64,000 bases of DNA. It comes from Uloborus plumipes (Eukaryota; Arthropoda; Arachnida; Araneae; Uloboridae). The notes under the pieces are model-generated. The model was given only the letters and a program-made list of their open reading frames with translations. It was not told the origin of the DNA and did not search any database. This document shows, in pieces, positions 36,565-47,885 of the stretch; the first letter of the stretch is position 1; each line of letters opens with the position of its first letter. The position numbers and the translations under genes are program-made. The DNA is taken from the NCBI GenBank assembly GCA_038373865.1, contig JAXGGA010004696.1, positions 21,458 to 85,457 of the forward strand, written 5' to 3'.

Positions 36565-39500
36565 AAGGGCCAAAAGGAGCTTAAACTAAATATACAGAAA
36601 ATTAATACTCTAATACCAACTTCAAAGTATTGCCGAAACTAAAAAACTAAATTCCTAACGAAACATTGTTATAAATAAGAAACTTCTAACATTTCTAAAC
36701 CAAAAAATATGCAGAACAGTTTCATTGCTCGAGTTTAATTTTTTCAACGCTTTTCCACACTTGCATGGAATTGTCCAGTAGTAAACTGTAAAATTGCTCT
36801 TTTACAGTAGTAATAATATGTAAAATAGCTAGTTTCACTGCGAGGTAGTTAAAATAAAAATTCTGAAATAAAAATTATTGCATGTTAATTTGTTACTGAC
36901 TGGGACAAAATAAAAGTAAAGCGACAACTAGGGAACGATACGAGGTATTTTTAAAGTCTTTGCACTAACCAAGATTAAGAAAAAAAGAGAAAAAAAAATA
37001 TTTATTGTATTGCTAATATTTTTTATTAATTTCCCTTACTTCATCAAGTTTTTCTCCCCCCCCCCTTTTGGTGCAAATATAGCTGAAGGTTTGTAAGTTC
37101 GTTACCACTTCGTTTTATTTCTAAATCGAAAGAAGGAATTGTTAAATCAAATCGCGTCTATAGCAAAAAAAAAATACTCTCAGGGGCTTCGCGAGGATAC
37201 TTTTTAGGCCAACACATATTGCCAATCACAATACGTTATTTCATACCCTTATAAGGTTAGCTATGACCAGTTTCTCACCGCACCAATTCTAGCAATTCCT
37301 TACCAATCCATTTGCTACGTTAGTTAGTTGATCTGCAAAATTGTCATGTCACTGCGGTTATTATACAAATAATGATGACTAATTTATACGGTCATTTAAA
37401 ATGCTGCAACGTATAACTTAATAGGAAACTATTTATGATAAAATCGTTAAATAGAAGCTTCCCAAAATACTAACTAAAACAACTGACTTGGGTTTGCATG
37501 AGATCTCACAGCTTTTTGCGGGAGAAGCGAGACTTGCGTTTATTCCCATTTTATGTTTTTGATGGGATTTTCTTTTTCAGTTCAAGAGTTTATGAATGTC
37601 TTGAGACCGTACGTGCAAATAAAAACCTAAACCATCTTACCTCTATAACTAATTTACAGGTACCTATTAATTTCAGGGAGATCAGACACCACATATTCGA
37701 ACAAAGTGCCATAATTAGGAATCATATAATAAATATACTTTAGAACTCGGACTTAAGCTTCTGTGTTGCCAGATTGTTATGCATAAGTCTAGTCTTTAGC
37801 TCGACAGGTGTAGCAGACGATCGTTCCAAAAAAAAACTACCGTCTAATTTTGAAGTAAAAATAAAAGTAAAAGTTTTTTTTTTTTTTTTTTTTAAAGCAT
37901 ACCTGAGTTAAAATTAAAATCTTGTTTCTGTTGCGAAAGATTTTGCTATCAAAAATTGAAGTAAAAATCTTACTCTTCCAAAAGTCATAATTTTACATGA
38001 ATACCTTGCAAAAGGAATACCTATACACTTACCAATTGAAATGTTTCATAAAAGATATTCCATAACACCAGAAATAATCAGCATAAAACATTATCTATCA
38101 ACAAGAAATTTGTGTGATTGTAATGTCAAATAAAACATAATACTCAAAATAATATAACATATTTTCCAAAAAATAATTCCCTGCTTTAAAAGTAAAGAAG
38201 ACAAATTTAACTGAAAAATTATTTTGGAAAGAGTTCATTTGAATACCATTGAAATGACTTTTAAAGCTAGAAATGATTTGCAGAATAGTCATTCATATTT
38301 TCCCCATAAAAGCGATGCTAAAAGTACAATAAAATAAAAACCAGTACAAAGATTCAAAGTAACCCTAACAGCGAAATGACTTAAATGGAACCCGCATGTG
38401 AATGTCACATTCCCATAAGGGCTTTCAAATTAAATTTACGTTTGCTACTGTATCTGTAGTAATGTAGTATTTTCAAAATTATTAACAGTTCGTCTGTTTA
38501 ATCTTTCCAAATATTTGGAAGTGAAATAAAGGATTTTGAGATTATAATATCCTTCACTCGAATTTACTGCAGTAAATTCGGTGGCTTAGCTATATTGAAT
38601 GTGTGCTTGGCATGAGTTTATATAGGCAAACAGTGGAATAAATGGGGAGATAAAGATCAAATAAAGGTGGAGATTTAGTAAGCGTTTAATCTTTTGGGGA
38701 TCACAAAAGCTTTAAACTTTCGAAATTTCATTTGCTTAAATAGACATATTTATTCGACATTCGAATGATCAGTATTTATCTGCTATTTCTGAAACTATGA
38801 AAGTATTTTGTTCAAATAACTAAAACTAATTTTTCTAAGAATTAGCCAGTTATTTAAAGGATATTAAGTATTAAGCACAAAAACAAAATAGATATGAAGA
38901 ACAGTTGATTTAAGAAACGTGAAAAACAAAAGTTAAATGATTAGATTTCTTTTATTAGAAACATTTTAGACAAATTATTGAATTCACAGAATATGTTACA
39001 TTGTGCCTCATTACTACATTTCTTATGTAAATTATTACGTTGCATTGCATTATGAACTCCTTCACACAAACAAACCGTTTATCTTTCATCTGAAATGTAT
39101 TTGTTAATCATAACAGTTTTTGACTTACTCACAATTTCTGTACATAAGACCCTAACTAAAGTAAGTCCATTTTAGTTACTTTCAGGAGAGCCTTCGTGTT
39201 AAGGAAGTCAACGAAATCACTTAACAGAAATGTCGTGTAATCAGTCATCAGCTCATTATCAATGGACTTTCCTATCTCCAGATCTTAATCTATGCGACTT
39301 TTAGCTTTGAAGATATTCGAAACCTCTCGTAAACCGTTATAATATTAGAACTTTAAGTGATCTTAAAGACAAGCCTCTCACTACATGTTTGTAATACTTC
39401 TGAAAACACACTGTAGCCAACTTGTTATCTAACAATTCAAGAAGGTAACCGAAAATGATAGCTGTTACATTAAACGAGATATGTTGAAATACTGTAGTTT

Positions 39501-39819
39501 AAACTACCGTAAATCTATTATGCAATTTAAGGTAAAAATACCCTCTGACTGCAACGTTTTGAGCTAATTTTCATTTTCAGTAGCGCAAATAACATCACAT
39601 CCCTTTATTATACTCTGTACAAAAATTCATTCATTTCAGAGCAATAGTAATATCGATAAATAACTGTAAAGTAGGGTCGTTTAAGTTGTGACCGTTTAGT
39701 TGTAAACCTCAAGGGCTGTTATAGTAAGTAACGAATATAAATTAGTCAAGTCACAACTGTTTCACAAAATAATTCTGTATGCCAATATGTCAATGGAAGT
39801 GTCGTCGAACCTTTTTTGC
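36565..39819. other. Intergenic, one MITE fragment
   Basis: About 36755-36840 is a fragment of the palindromic 'acagt' MITE (gtaaactgtaaaattgctct). The rest holds no recognised gene, RNA or repeat. Confidence 0.5.
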
Positions 39820-39821
39820 TA

Positions 39822-40212
39822 CACTGCAAAAAAAAAAAAACTGTTGTTTTTACAGTATAATACTGGCAGAAGAGGTTCCAATTTAAAACTGTAAAAGTAC
39901 GGCAATAAACTGAAATAGCTAGTTTTACAGTTTATTACTGTAGAACTAGCAATTTTACAGTGAATTACTGAAAAATGTACAATTTATAGTTTATTACCAT
40001 TATATTAGCTCTTTTATACAGTAAAAACAATAGTATAATACTAGCAGCAGAATTTTCCCAGTTTTAAACTATACAATGCATGGTAATAAACTGTGAAACC
40101 AGCTATTTTACAAATTATTACTGTAAACTATCAATTTTAGTTTATTACTGTAAAATTACTATAAAATTAGTTGTATTATACTGTAAAAAAAAAAACATTT
40201 TTTTTTTCAGTG
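39822..40212. mobile_element. Palindromic 'acagtttattactgt' MITE, copy A
   Basis: The ends cactgcaaaaa and ttttttcagtg have TA outside both (39820-39821, 40213-40214). The interior is a series of ~40-50-bp self-similar palindromic units such as ttttacagtttattactgta. Full relatives lie at 44028, 53213, 61340 and 63056. Confidence 0.85.
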
Positions 40213-40214
40213 TA

Positions 40215-42147
40215 GCTTCATATTTCTCCATTTTCTTATCTCTTTTAACATTAAGGTATTTAATGCAAGAATGTTGGTTAACAATTAAGAAAAAATAATC
40301 AAATTGATTTCAAGCATTACTTTAAATATTGTTCACACAAAACGCTGATATGCAATAAGGTCTTTCTCTCTCTCTCTGTTTTAAAGCATTTAATATCCCT
40401 CTAAGTATACAATTACAAAGCATAAATAATTTCTATACAAATATAAAATTCAAATCAATAAAAATGTTTACGTAAACATTGGTTTTCAATACAAAAAATG
40501 AAGTTACCAAACTTAGACGAAACACACGTTTAGAAAAATGCTTAGAGCCAAAAATTAAGTTCAACAAATTTCGGTTTTCTTGATTACTAAGAAAATTCTG
40601 TTCAAATAGTCACTAGAAATAGCTACTATTGTTTAGCTTTCAGTAAGGGGGTAAAAAATCTAACAGGAATAAAAATCTGGTGGTATTTACTCCTTTATTT
40701 GTATTGATCTTTATGCCCACACGAAATTGCTGGTGGGCAACCATTGTCTTTCTGCTGTACGTGCTCTATTTTTCTAAGCAAGCATTAGGCATACAATTAC
40801 GATACACGCAGAATTCGATTTATCGATCATATTTCTGGAAAGAGTACAAAATGTATTCGATTCTTTTCCATTTCAATAAATGCTCGGAGAAGTTTTTGCC
40901 TCTTTTCAATGAAAAACCGTGAAATAGGAATTTTGAAATTAAAATAAAACCAATTACTTTAATTATATCGTCAGCAGAGTACAACAACAACAAAGTATGG
41001 AAAAAAAATTAAATGTTTCAATTTCATTGAATTTTGTTTTCGGGAAGACACAACCTTTTCCATATAATTGAAATTAGAAATGGTAATTTTTTAACTATTA
41101 AATTAAAGTATACTCCTGAAAAATCACAAACCTTGAATTGTAGAGTTTTTTTTTGAAGCAGTAGACATTACACGCATGTATATTACACGTACCTATTTTT
41201 ACACGTATCTATTTTTAAACTCGATCTAAAATTGGGATGCAACTCAGTGGATGCCATCCGCGTTTTTGGAAAAAAAAACTCATAAGGAAATAAAAAAAGA
41301 ACGTCATTATACAATTAGCTATTAAAGAGGAATTATTAAATTATATTTGCCTAATAACCACCATTCCAGGTTTTGAAATTCATATACCGTTAAGTACATG
41401 TTATAAAACAGAGCATATACCTATCAAGCCGTTAATTACTTTCCGAAAATAAAATTTTGCTTTGGATATCACGGTAAACGACGCACGTAAAATATGTTTG
41501 ACAGAAATTATTAGTTTTAAAGTTGAAACACAAAAAAAAAGGAATCCAGGTGGGTATCACGTGCCAGGATATTTACTTCGAAAATAATATCTGTGTGATA
41601 AAAGGAACCAAGGATTACATTGGATGAATTAGAAGTTTTGAACCTTGTACCGCATACTTGCAGTTAATTACTCTCATTGTAGCTGTTTATAAACTCAGTT
41701 TAAATGCTTGGATGTTACGTTTACATTGAAAATACTTACAAGAAATTAGCGTAAGTTGAGTTGCGGGAAATTCTCTCCAGTGCTTAAAAATATAAACTGC
41801 ATGCTGATCTATTTGCCTCAAATGCAACGGAGCAAATGCATAAATAACCAATTTATTTCTCTCACATTGTGTAACAATATTTTTTTTTATCGCGGAGTTG
41901 CTTTTTTCTCAGCATTTGCCCTTTTCTGCTCAACCAAAAGGATGGCTATTTGTTAAAAGTTGCAATTTTTTTGGCAATATTACCCATAGCCAAACAACTA
42001 AAACTGGCTTAACCATCAAAAGGTAAAACCAGCCCTCTCCGCTTCCGCAACTTAAACACGAGTCTGAAGGGAAACGGGATCGCCCCCAGTTTTTGTACTT
42101 TTAGGAGCTGTCTACAATGACCAATGTAAGAATTTTGAACTCACATC
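40215..42147. other. Intergenic, nothing recognised
   Basis: AT-rich; the ORFs at 40680 and 41756 are short and unrecognised. Confidence 0.5.
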
Positions 42148-42151
42148 TTAA

Positions 42152-42655
42152 TCCATTAATGCCTAGCGTCCCTTTTTAGGGAAGGTCCGAAAACGGGTCT
42201 GAATTTCTCCCAGAAGGAATATTTCCACCAAATATTAGTGCTCAATCAGTACCTTGGTATTGTTTCAATTCATTATTAACAGATTGCTGCACATAACCAT
42301 TGTGAAGTGTCCCTGTAGCAGTTTTAATATGATCTTTATCAAAAATGACATCGTTCGCAATCTCAAGAAAAAAAGCTAAGTTTTTAAAGTTATTCCCAGC
42401 TTCCCAGTTTATGTTAATTGCTGATTTTATTTCTTCTTATGAACTGTCTATTAAAATATTATATCGTAGGCAGAAAAATTTTTTAGTAAAGAAAGTATGT
42501 ACCCTCTGGGGTCTATCGTAAGTTTTAATGGACGATTGTTCGTACCTTAATAAAAACATTTTTATTTACATTATATTTTTTTATTATTTTCCTATCCATT
42601 GAACACTGTTTGTAACCAGTATACAAAATATCTTTGAAAAAAAAAAGTCAGAGAG
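42152..42655 (-). mobile_element. TTAA-associated MITE 'ccattaatgcctag', copy 1 (inverted)
   Basis: It starts after TTAA (42148-42151) with tccattaatgcctagcgtcc. The body is the reverse complement of the copies at 45722 and 52584, sharing gtaccctctggggtctatcg and gtttgtaaccagtatacaaa. The far end is diverged after about 42650 and its terminal repeat is not visible. Confidence 0.75.
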
Positions 42656-42783
42656 CCTACTTCGCATGCACTCGGTGTCAACTTTAATGTTAAAATACAG
42701 CGCATTCTGACGATTGGTCAATCCCTCATCCTATGTGTCAGTGCCTTACTTTTTTTCTAACTTAAAAATATTTTATGTACTTA

Positions 42784-43723
42784 GAGGAGAGAAGGGTAAT
42801 ATGGAATAGTGGGGGAAATATGGAATACAGAGGTTTTCACTCCGTTCGGTGCTGCAATTTCGTGGAAATAACATGAACTACTTAATAGTCCTATGATTCA
42901 TTGCAGTAAGAGTTCGCCGCTTACTGTTGTCATTAGAGTGCTACAAAAAAAGTTTAGTTTTTGATTCTCAAGAGATTTTGGAGGTAAGTTTTCAAATTTT
43001 TAATCTGTTAGTATACATATGACTTAAAGTATTGATGTTAACTGTAATGTACACTAAAATAATTGTATTTTTTTGTGCTGTAGTCGTTTTTTAGCTCACA
43101 ATATTTCGTCCATCGTTTTAAATATTCATTTCCAAGAAGGCGTGTCGGGTATTATGGAATACTAAGTATTTCAAGACAACAAGAAAGCAAAGATGCTGAA
43201 TATATCTTTTGCGACGGAAAATTCTCTCAAGATCAACGAGGTGAAGTTTGGATTCAGTGCGTAAGTTGTTGTCTGTGGGCTCACCTTAACTGCACGGAAG
43301 CAGAGCGAGACGATTACATCTGTGACTTCTGTATATAGACTCAAAACAGAAATGATGCACACTTAATGTCAAAAATTATAGCTACATAGTTAAGTATAAA
43401 AGTATTATTATTTTTTTTCATTATTTGATTTTTTTTAATTTGTGGTCTGATAACAGTGTTTATGAAGTTAATTAATATTTCAATGGTTAACACCGCCTAT
43501 TCCATATTACCCGAGTATTTCATATTAGACTCCATTTGTATTTTTTTTTTCTTTTTTTTCTTTTTTTAGAAAAAAAAAATATAATATATTTTATTTTACG
43601 AAACATATTTCATTACAATTAGTTTTAGTATGTACTCATAATGATTTCGAAATGTTTTTATTAAAAAAACAAAAAGTTATTTTGCAAAATGTAAATGGTA
43701 TTCCATATTACCCTCCTCTCATC
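42784..43723 (+). mobile_element. 940-bp TA-flanked element carrying a PHD-like ORF
   Basis: The ends gaggagagaagggtaatatg and the mirrored catattaccctcctctcatc form ~25-bp inverted repeats. TA lies outside (42782-42783, 43724-43725). 'atatggaata' recurs inside (42827, and as 'attatggaat' near 43152). No catalytic domain is present, so it is non-autonomous. Confidence 0.85.
43084..43338 (+). CDS. ORF ending in a PHD-like zinc finger, inside the TA-flanked element
   Basis: The frame is open from a stop at 43081-43083 to TAG at 43336-43338, about 84 codons, with no ATG near its start, so it is probably a 3' exon or a remnant. The C-terminal part reads YIFCDGKFSQDQRGEVWIQC, then CVSCCLWAHLNC, then DDYICDFC. 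The spacing of C, CxxC, HxxC and final CxxC matches the PHD finger found at the C-terminus of some pogo/Tigger-type (DDE_1) transposases. The expected first zinc ligand is Tyr instead of Cys, so seven of eight ligands remain. I infer that it is the tail of a transposase whose DDE domain was lost by internal deletion. A host-acquired PHD gene is the less likely alternative. Confidence 0.55.
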   Translation, partial: SFFSSQYFVHRFKYSFPRRRVGYYGILSISRQQESKDAEYIFCDGKFSQDQRGEVWIQCVSCCLWAHLNCTEAERDDYICDFCI

Positions 43724-44027
43724 TAAATATTTGGAATATTTTGTCTGGACCAATACTTATGTATAAAGGCCTTCGTACATCTATAGGCAAAAAATGTTTT
43801 ATCTAAGTCTATCATCTAGTACCGACCGTTACGCTCATTCATTTCATTAAAAAGTAGGGATTTAAAGGATAATGGACGGAATTTTGTTGATTAAGAAATC
43901 ATAAAACTGTGTGGGATTTCAGAGGTAAAAAACTTTGTCCAATACCTTTTGCATTGACTACTTTTTAATGAAATATATGAGCGTCACATGAGGGACAAAA
44001 TGTCTTCGTTTTTGCTGAATGGCCCGA

Positions 44028-44407
44028 CACTGTAAAAAATTAATGTTGTTTTTACAGTGTAATACAGCTAATTTTATAGTAACAAACAGTAAAAATTGTT
44101 AATTTTACAGTAATGAACTATAAAGTTGCTAGCTTTGCAGTACTAAACGGTAAAATTACTAATTTTAGTTCATTACCGTGCATTTTACGGTTTTAAACTG
44201 GAACCTATGCTGTCAGTATTACACTGATGTTTCTACAGTCTAATACAGATAAATTTTCCGGTAATAAACTGTCAAATTGCTAACTTTACCATAAAAAACT
44301 GTAAAATTGCTAGTTTTACAGTTTATTACTGTGCATTTTACGGTTTTAAATTGGTACCTTGGCTGCCAATATTATACTGTAAGAACAACTGTTCATTTTT
44401 TGCAGTG
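44028..44407. mobile_element. Palindromic 'acagtttattactgt' MITE, copy B
   Basis: Starts cactgtaaaaaattaatgtt and ends tttttgcagtg. Internal palindromic units and the 'ggaacctatgctgtcagtat' block are shared with the other copies. Confidence 0.85.
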
Positions 44408-44409
44408 TA

Positions 44410-45717
44410 TAATGCTGAGATGATTAATAATAATAAAGAAAATGTTAAGAATGTCACCTAGTGATGTGAAGTAAAAAAAATCACGGCTACTTAAAACTGG
44501 AAAATGAATATCTCAGTCTTTTAAACTCAGTCTTTTAACAGCTTGCATGTTTCAAAATTAAAAGAATCTCCCACGACAAAGTTCTTGAGGCATTTTTAAA
44601 GAATTTTTTAAGGAAATAGGGCACGGAATTGACAGAACTGTTGTAATGTGTACTATTTCTAGTAATTTACAAAGAAATGTTTGAAAAGGAATCCTAGCGG
44701 CGAGGGAGAAAACAAATATTGACTAACAGAAAATATCGGAAATCGCCTTTGTAATGAAACCTTTGAATATCACGCACTTCCAAAACTTTCTCCGATATTT
44801 TGTTTCCTTCCTCTGCATTAAAACTCGGAGGAAGACTTGAAAAAAGAAGCTTACATTTTTGCACTATTGTCATTTTTATTTCCTCAAGCGAACACAGAGT
44901 GAAATAAATGAAATGGCAATTCAACCGATATTCAGATTTTATTTAAAAGAAAATTGAGAATTTCAGCTGTTAATAGTTATTTTTACACGCATTTACCTTA
45001 GGTTCTAGTTAATAAAATGCTAAATATTATTACTGCAACGGGGAGCAATTTTTTTTATCCAGATGTTACTTAAGAGAATTAACTTTTATATACAAATTCT
45101 TATTAATAAAATTAAATCACCGAAATTTAACTTCTTAACTAATTTTCAAACTCTAAATATATGAAATAAATTTAAAAATGTTCATAATATGCATTTTTTT
45201 TGTTAATTTGCATGGAGTATTTTTCTTTCGCTAACTACACATGCTTTGTGTTAAAAAAGTAAATGTGTTTTATCAGCATAATTATTGCTATACTTTTTTA
45301 AAGGTATCAATGCATCATTTTTTTCTTTCCAGAGAACATTATTCAAACGTAACTTGTGTTTCAATTATTTTCTTAAAATAGTAAAAATATGATGAACAAC
45401 TAATACTGATAAATAAAATCTATGCACAAAGTGAAAGGGGTCTTATTTTTCTAAAATTTATCAAAAGAGCCAAGTTACGTGGACTCTCCTGTACTTACAT
45501 TAAGATTTTGTTTCACATTAAATGGGATGAGTTGAAGTACAGATGTTTTAACATTTTTCACTTTATTTTTCTTGTGGTAACTCTGAAAGGTTTAGTCCAA
45601 ATGATCGGAACTGATATTGTCGAGATGCGTCCTTTAGCTAATATTTTAGTCCTAATAATGGTGTGTATTGGCAAAAGAAGTGAATGCACACTTGGACAGA
45701 AATGAAAATGTTAATTA
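44410..45717. other. Intergenic, nothing recognised
   Basis: AT-rich with no supported gene. Confidence 0.5.
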
Positions 45718-45721
45718 TTAA

Positions 45722-46223
45722 TCCATTAATGCCTGACATTTTTTTTTCAAAGATATTTTGTATACTGGTTACAAACGGTGTTTAATGGACAGGAAAAATA
45801 TTTAAAAAAATATCATGTAAAAATATTTTTTTATTAAGGAAAGAAAAATCGTCCTTTAAAAGTTCCGATAGACCCCAGAGGGTACATGGTTTTTTTACTA
45901 AAAATTTTTTTTGCCTACGATATAATATTTAAAAAGACACTTTATAAGAAAAAATAAAATCAGCAATTAACATAAACTGGGAAGCTGGGAATAACTTTGA
46001 AAACGTAGTTTTTTTTCTTGAGATTGTTAACGATGTCATTTTTGATAAATATCATATTAAGGTGCTACATTACAATGGTTATGTGCTGCAATCTGTTAAT
46101 AACAAATTGAAACAATACCAATGTACTAATTGAAAACTATTATTTGGTTGAAATGTTCATTTTGGGGAAATTCAGATCCATATTTGGACCGTCCCTTAAA
46201 AAGGGACCCTAGGCATTAATGGG
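45722..46223 (+). mobile_element. TTAA-flanked MITE 'ccattaatgcctag', copy 2
   Basis: TTAA lies at 45718-45721 and 46224-46227. The ends tccattaatgcctgac and ctaggcattaatggg are inverted repeats of about 15 bp. About 500 bp, no ORF. TTAA target and short TIR resemble piggyBac-type non-autonomous elements. Confidence 0.85.
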
Positions 46224-46810
46224 TTAAGTGTTGGTTGAAGTTAGTTCTGGGAGAAAATTTTTTATATCTTTTAATATCTCCTCAGAATAGTTTAACTACC
46301 GGAAATAACTTGTGCTTTACACTATCAAATACATTTAAAAATAGTGTGCCATCTAATACAAGTTTATTGATGTAAAACTTTCAACAATATAGGTTAGACC
46401 AACCTGTGAATGAACACTTAAGTGATGCTTCTTTTCAAAAACTCAAAGCATCGTTAAAAATTGTAGCAATAGCTACATGGCAGTGAAAACCTCTTTATAG
46501 AATGAGAGTTAACTCCTTTTAAAAAATCCATGAGAATTTTCACGGTACTGCATCGGGTTTTAAGGGGGTTGAAGCGAAAAAAGTGCCCTATCTCAGTAAA
46601 TGCACACCCTAAATCGTTGGGCAAACCTACCATTTTATAAAAGTTTTCTTTTGAAAAAAGTGTATAATTAAGTTACCACTGGCATGAGAAAAATATTCTT
46701 ATTTTTTCAAAAAATAACAAGGTGATAACTTTTTAGGGAGTTTTACTTTTCGGTCTACTCCTAAGCTAACGATCATTAATACAAATGTAAACTTTCTGAA
46801 CGGGACATTT

Positions 46811-47054
46811 GAAGGGGCATGTGGATAAAGGTAATATATGACAATTTTTGAAACTTACTTTTTACCATGGATAAAGGTGATAAGTAAATCAATATCATAT
46901 CCCCGTAGTCACAGAAATGGTTAGTCACTAAGAATATAACCCCATTTTACCCGTTGAGCAAAGTCCATTAAAAAGAATAACACAGAAATTTTTTTAAAGC
47001 TTTTTCCAGAAATTAAAAAAAATGTCACATAGCACCTTTATCCACGTGTCCCTT
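46811..47054. mobile_element. Possible MITE with 'gaaggggcatgtggataaag' ends
   Basis: The left end and the mirrored ctttatccacgtgtcccttc at the right match over ~30 bp with few differences. A third related word, 'atggataaaggtgataag', lies at about 46868. Target duplication was not identified. Confidence 0.5.
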
Positions 47055-47301
47055 CATTTCAAAACGATTTTTTATTTTTTATGCAAAATACCGACAAAAC
47101 CAACTACATGGCCAGCTGACTTAAACTTCCATCGAACAACAACTAAGAATTTCATTCACCTGATCTGAGAAACGTTCATTTAATATCCAACTATTTCGTC
47201 GCTAAATTTCGAATGGAATGTAAATTAAACCCGGTGTCCGAAATGGAATGCGTTTTCTGCTGTTCTAACCGGAAGTATTCGGTTGCCTCTCTTCGCGTGA
47301 G

Positions 47302-47748
47302 ATGTCGGGGGCCGACGTGAGTTATCGCCTGGCAGCAATCTCTCTCTCTCTCTCTAACACACTCTCGTGTGCACTCTCCAAAACTCATAATAAATACAGA
47401 ATTCGATTCAAACTCGAGGATGTGTGCAGCTACGAGCGGATATTCGACGACGTTAAGTTTCCTAAAGGATTGCGCCCGTTCTGCCCCCGACTGAATACCT
47501 TCTCTCTCTCCTCGCGAGAAGGGAGAATTAGTGTTGTATCAATCGACGTTTTCCATTCACAGGTTCACTTGGAAGATATTTCCGTATTTATTCAATTAGG
47601 GCTGATTTTAGCCCTTCGTAGGCGTGGGTTCTTGTCGCTTACACTTGCTTCGGTAAATCTGTTAATACCGGTTCTCAAAATGAACCAATTACTATATATT
47701 TCCTTTCAAGTGCAGAAATTTTATTTAAACTTGAAAATACCACATTAA
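47302..47748 (+). other. 148-codon ORF of unknown nature
   Basis: It starts at an ATG and stays open through a segment with higher GC and CpG than its surroundings (47220-47560), including a ctctctct microsatellite. The protein (MSGADVSYRLAAISLSLSNT at its start) has no domain I recognise and its 3' half is AT-rich and hydrophobic. It could be an unrecognised exon or chance. There is no clear splice, promoter or poly(A) context. Confidence 0.2.
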
Positions 47749-47885
47749 GCAAAAGATTCACTGCATATAATATACTATAAATTTTATTAAAAATATATCT
47801 GATTTTCTTGAAAATAATCTGGGTAAAAATATTAATTTTTTTAAACACTGATACTGATAGAAAACGCTAATCCCTTGGGAGAGAT

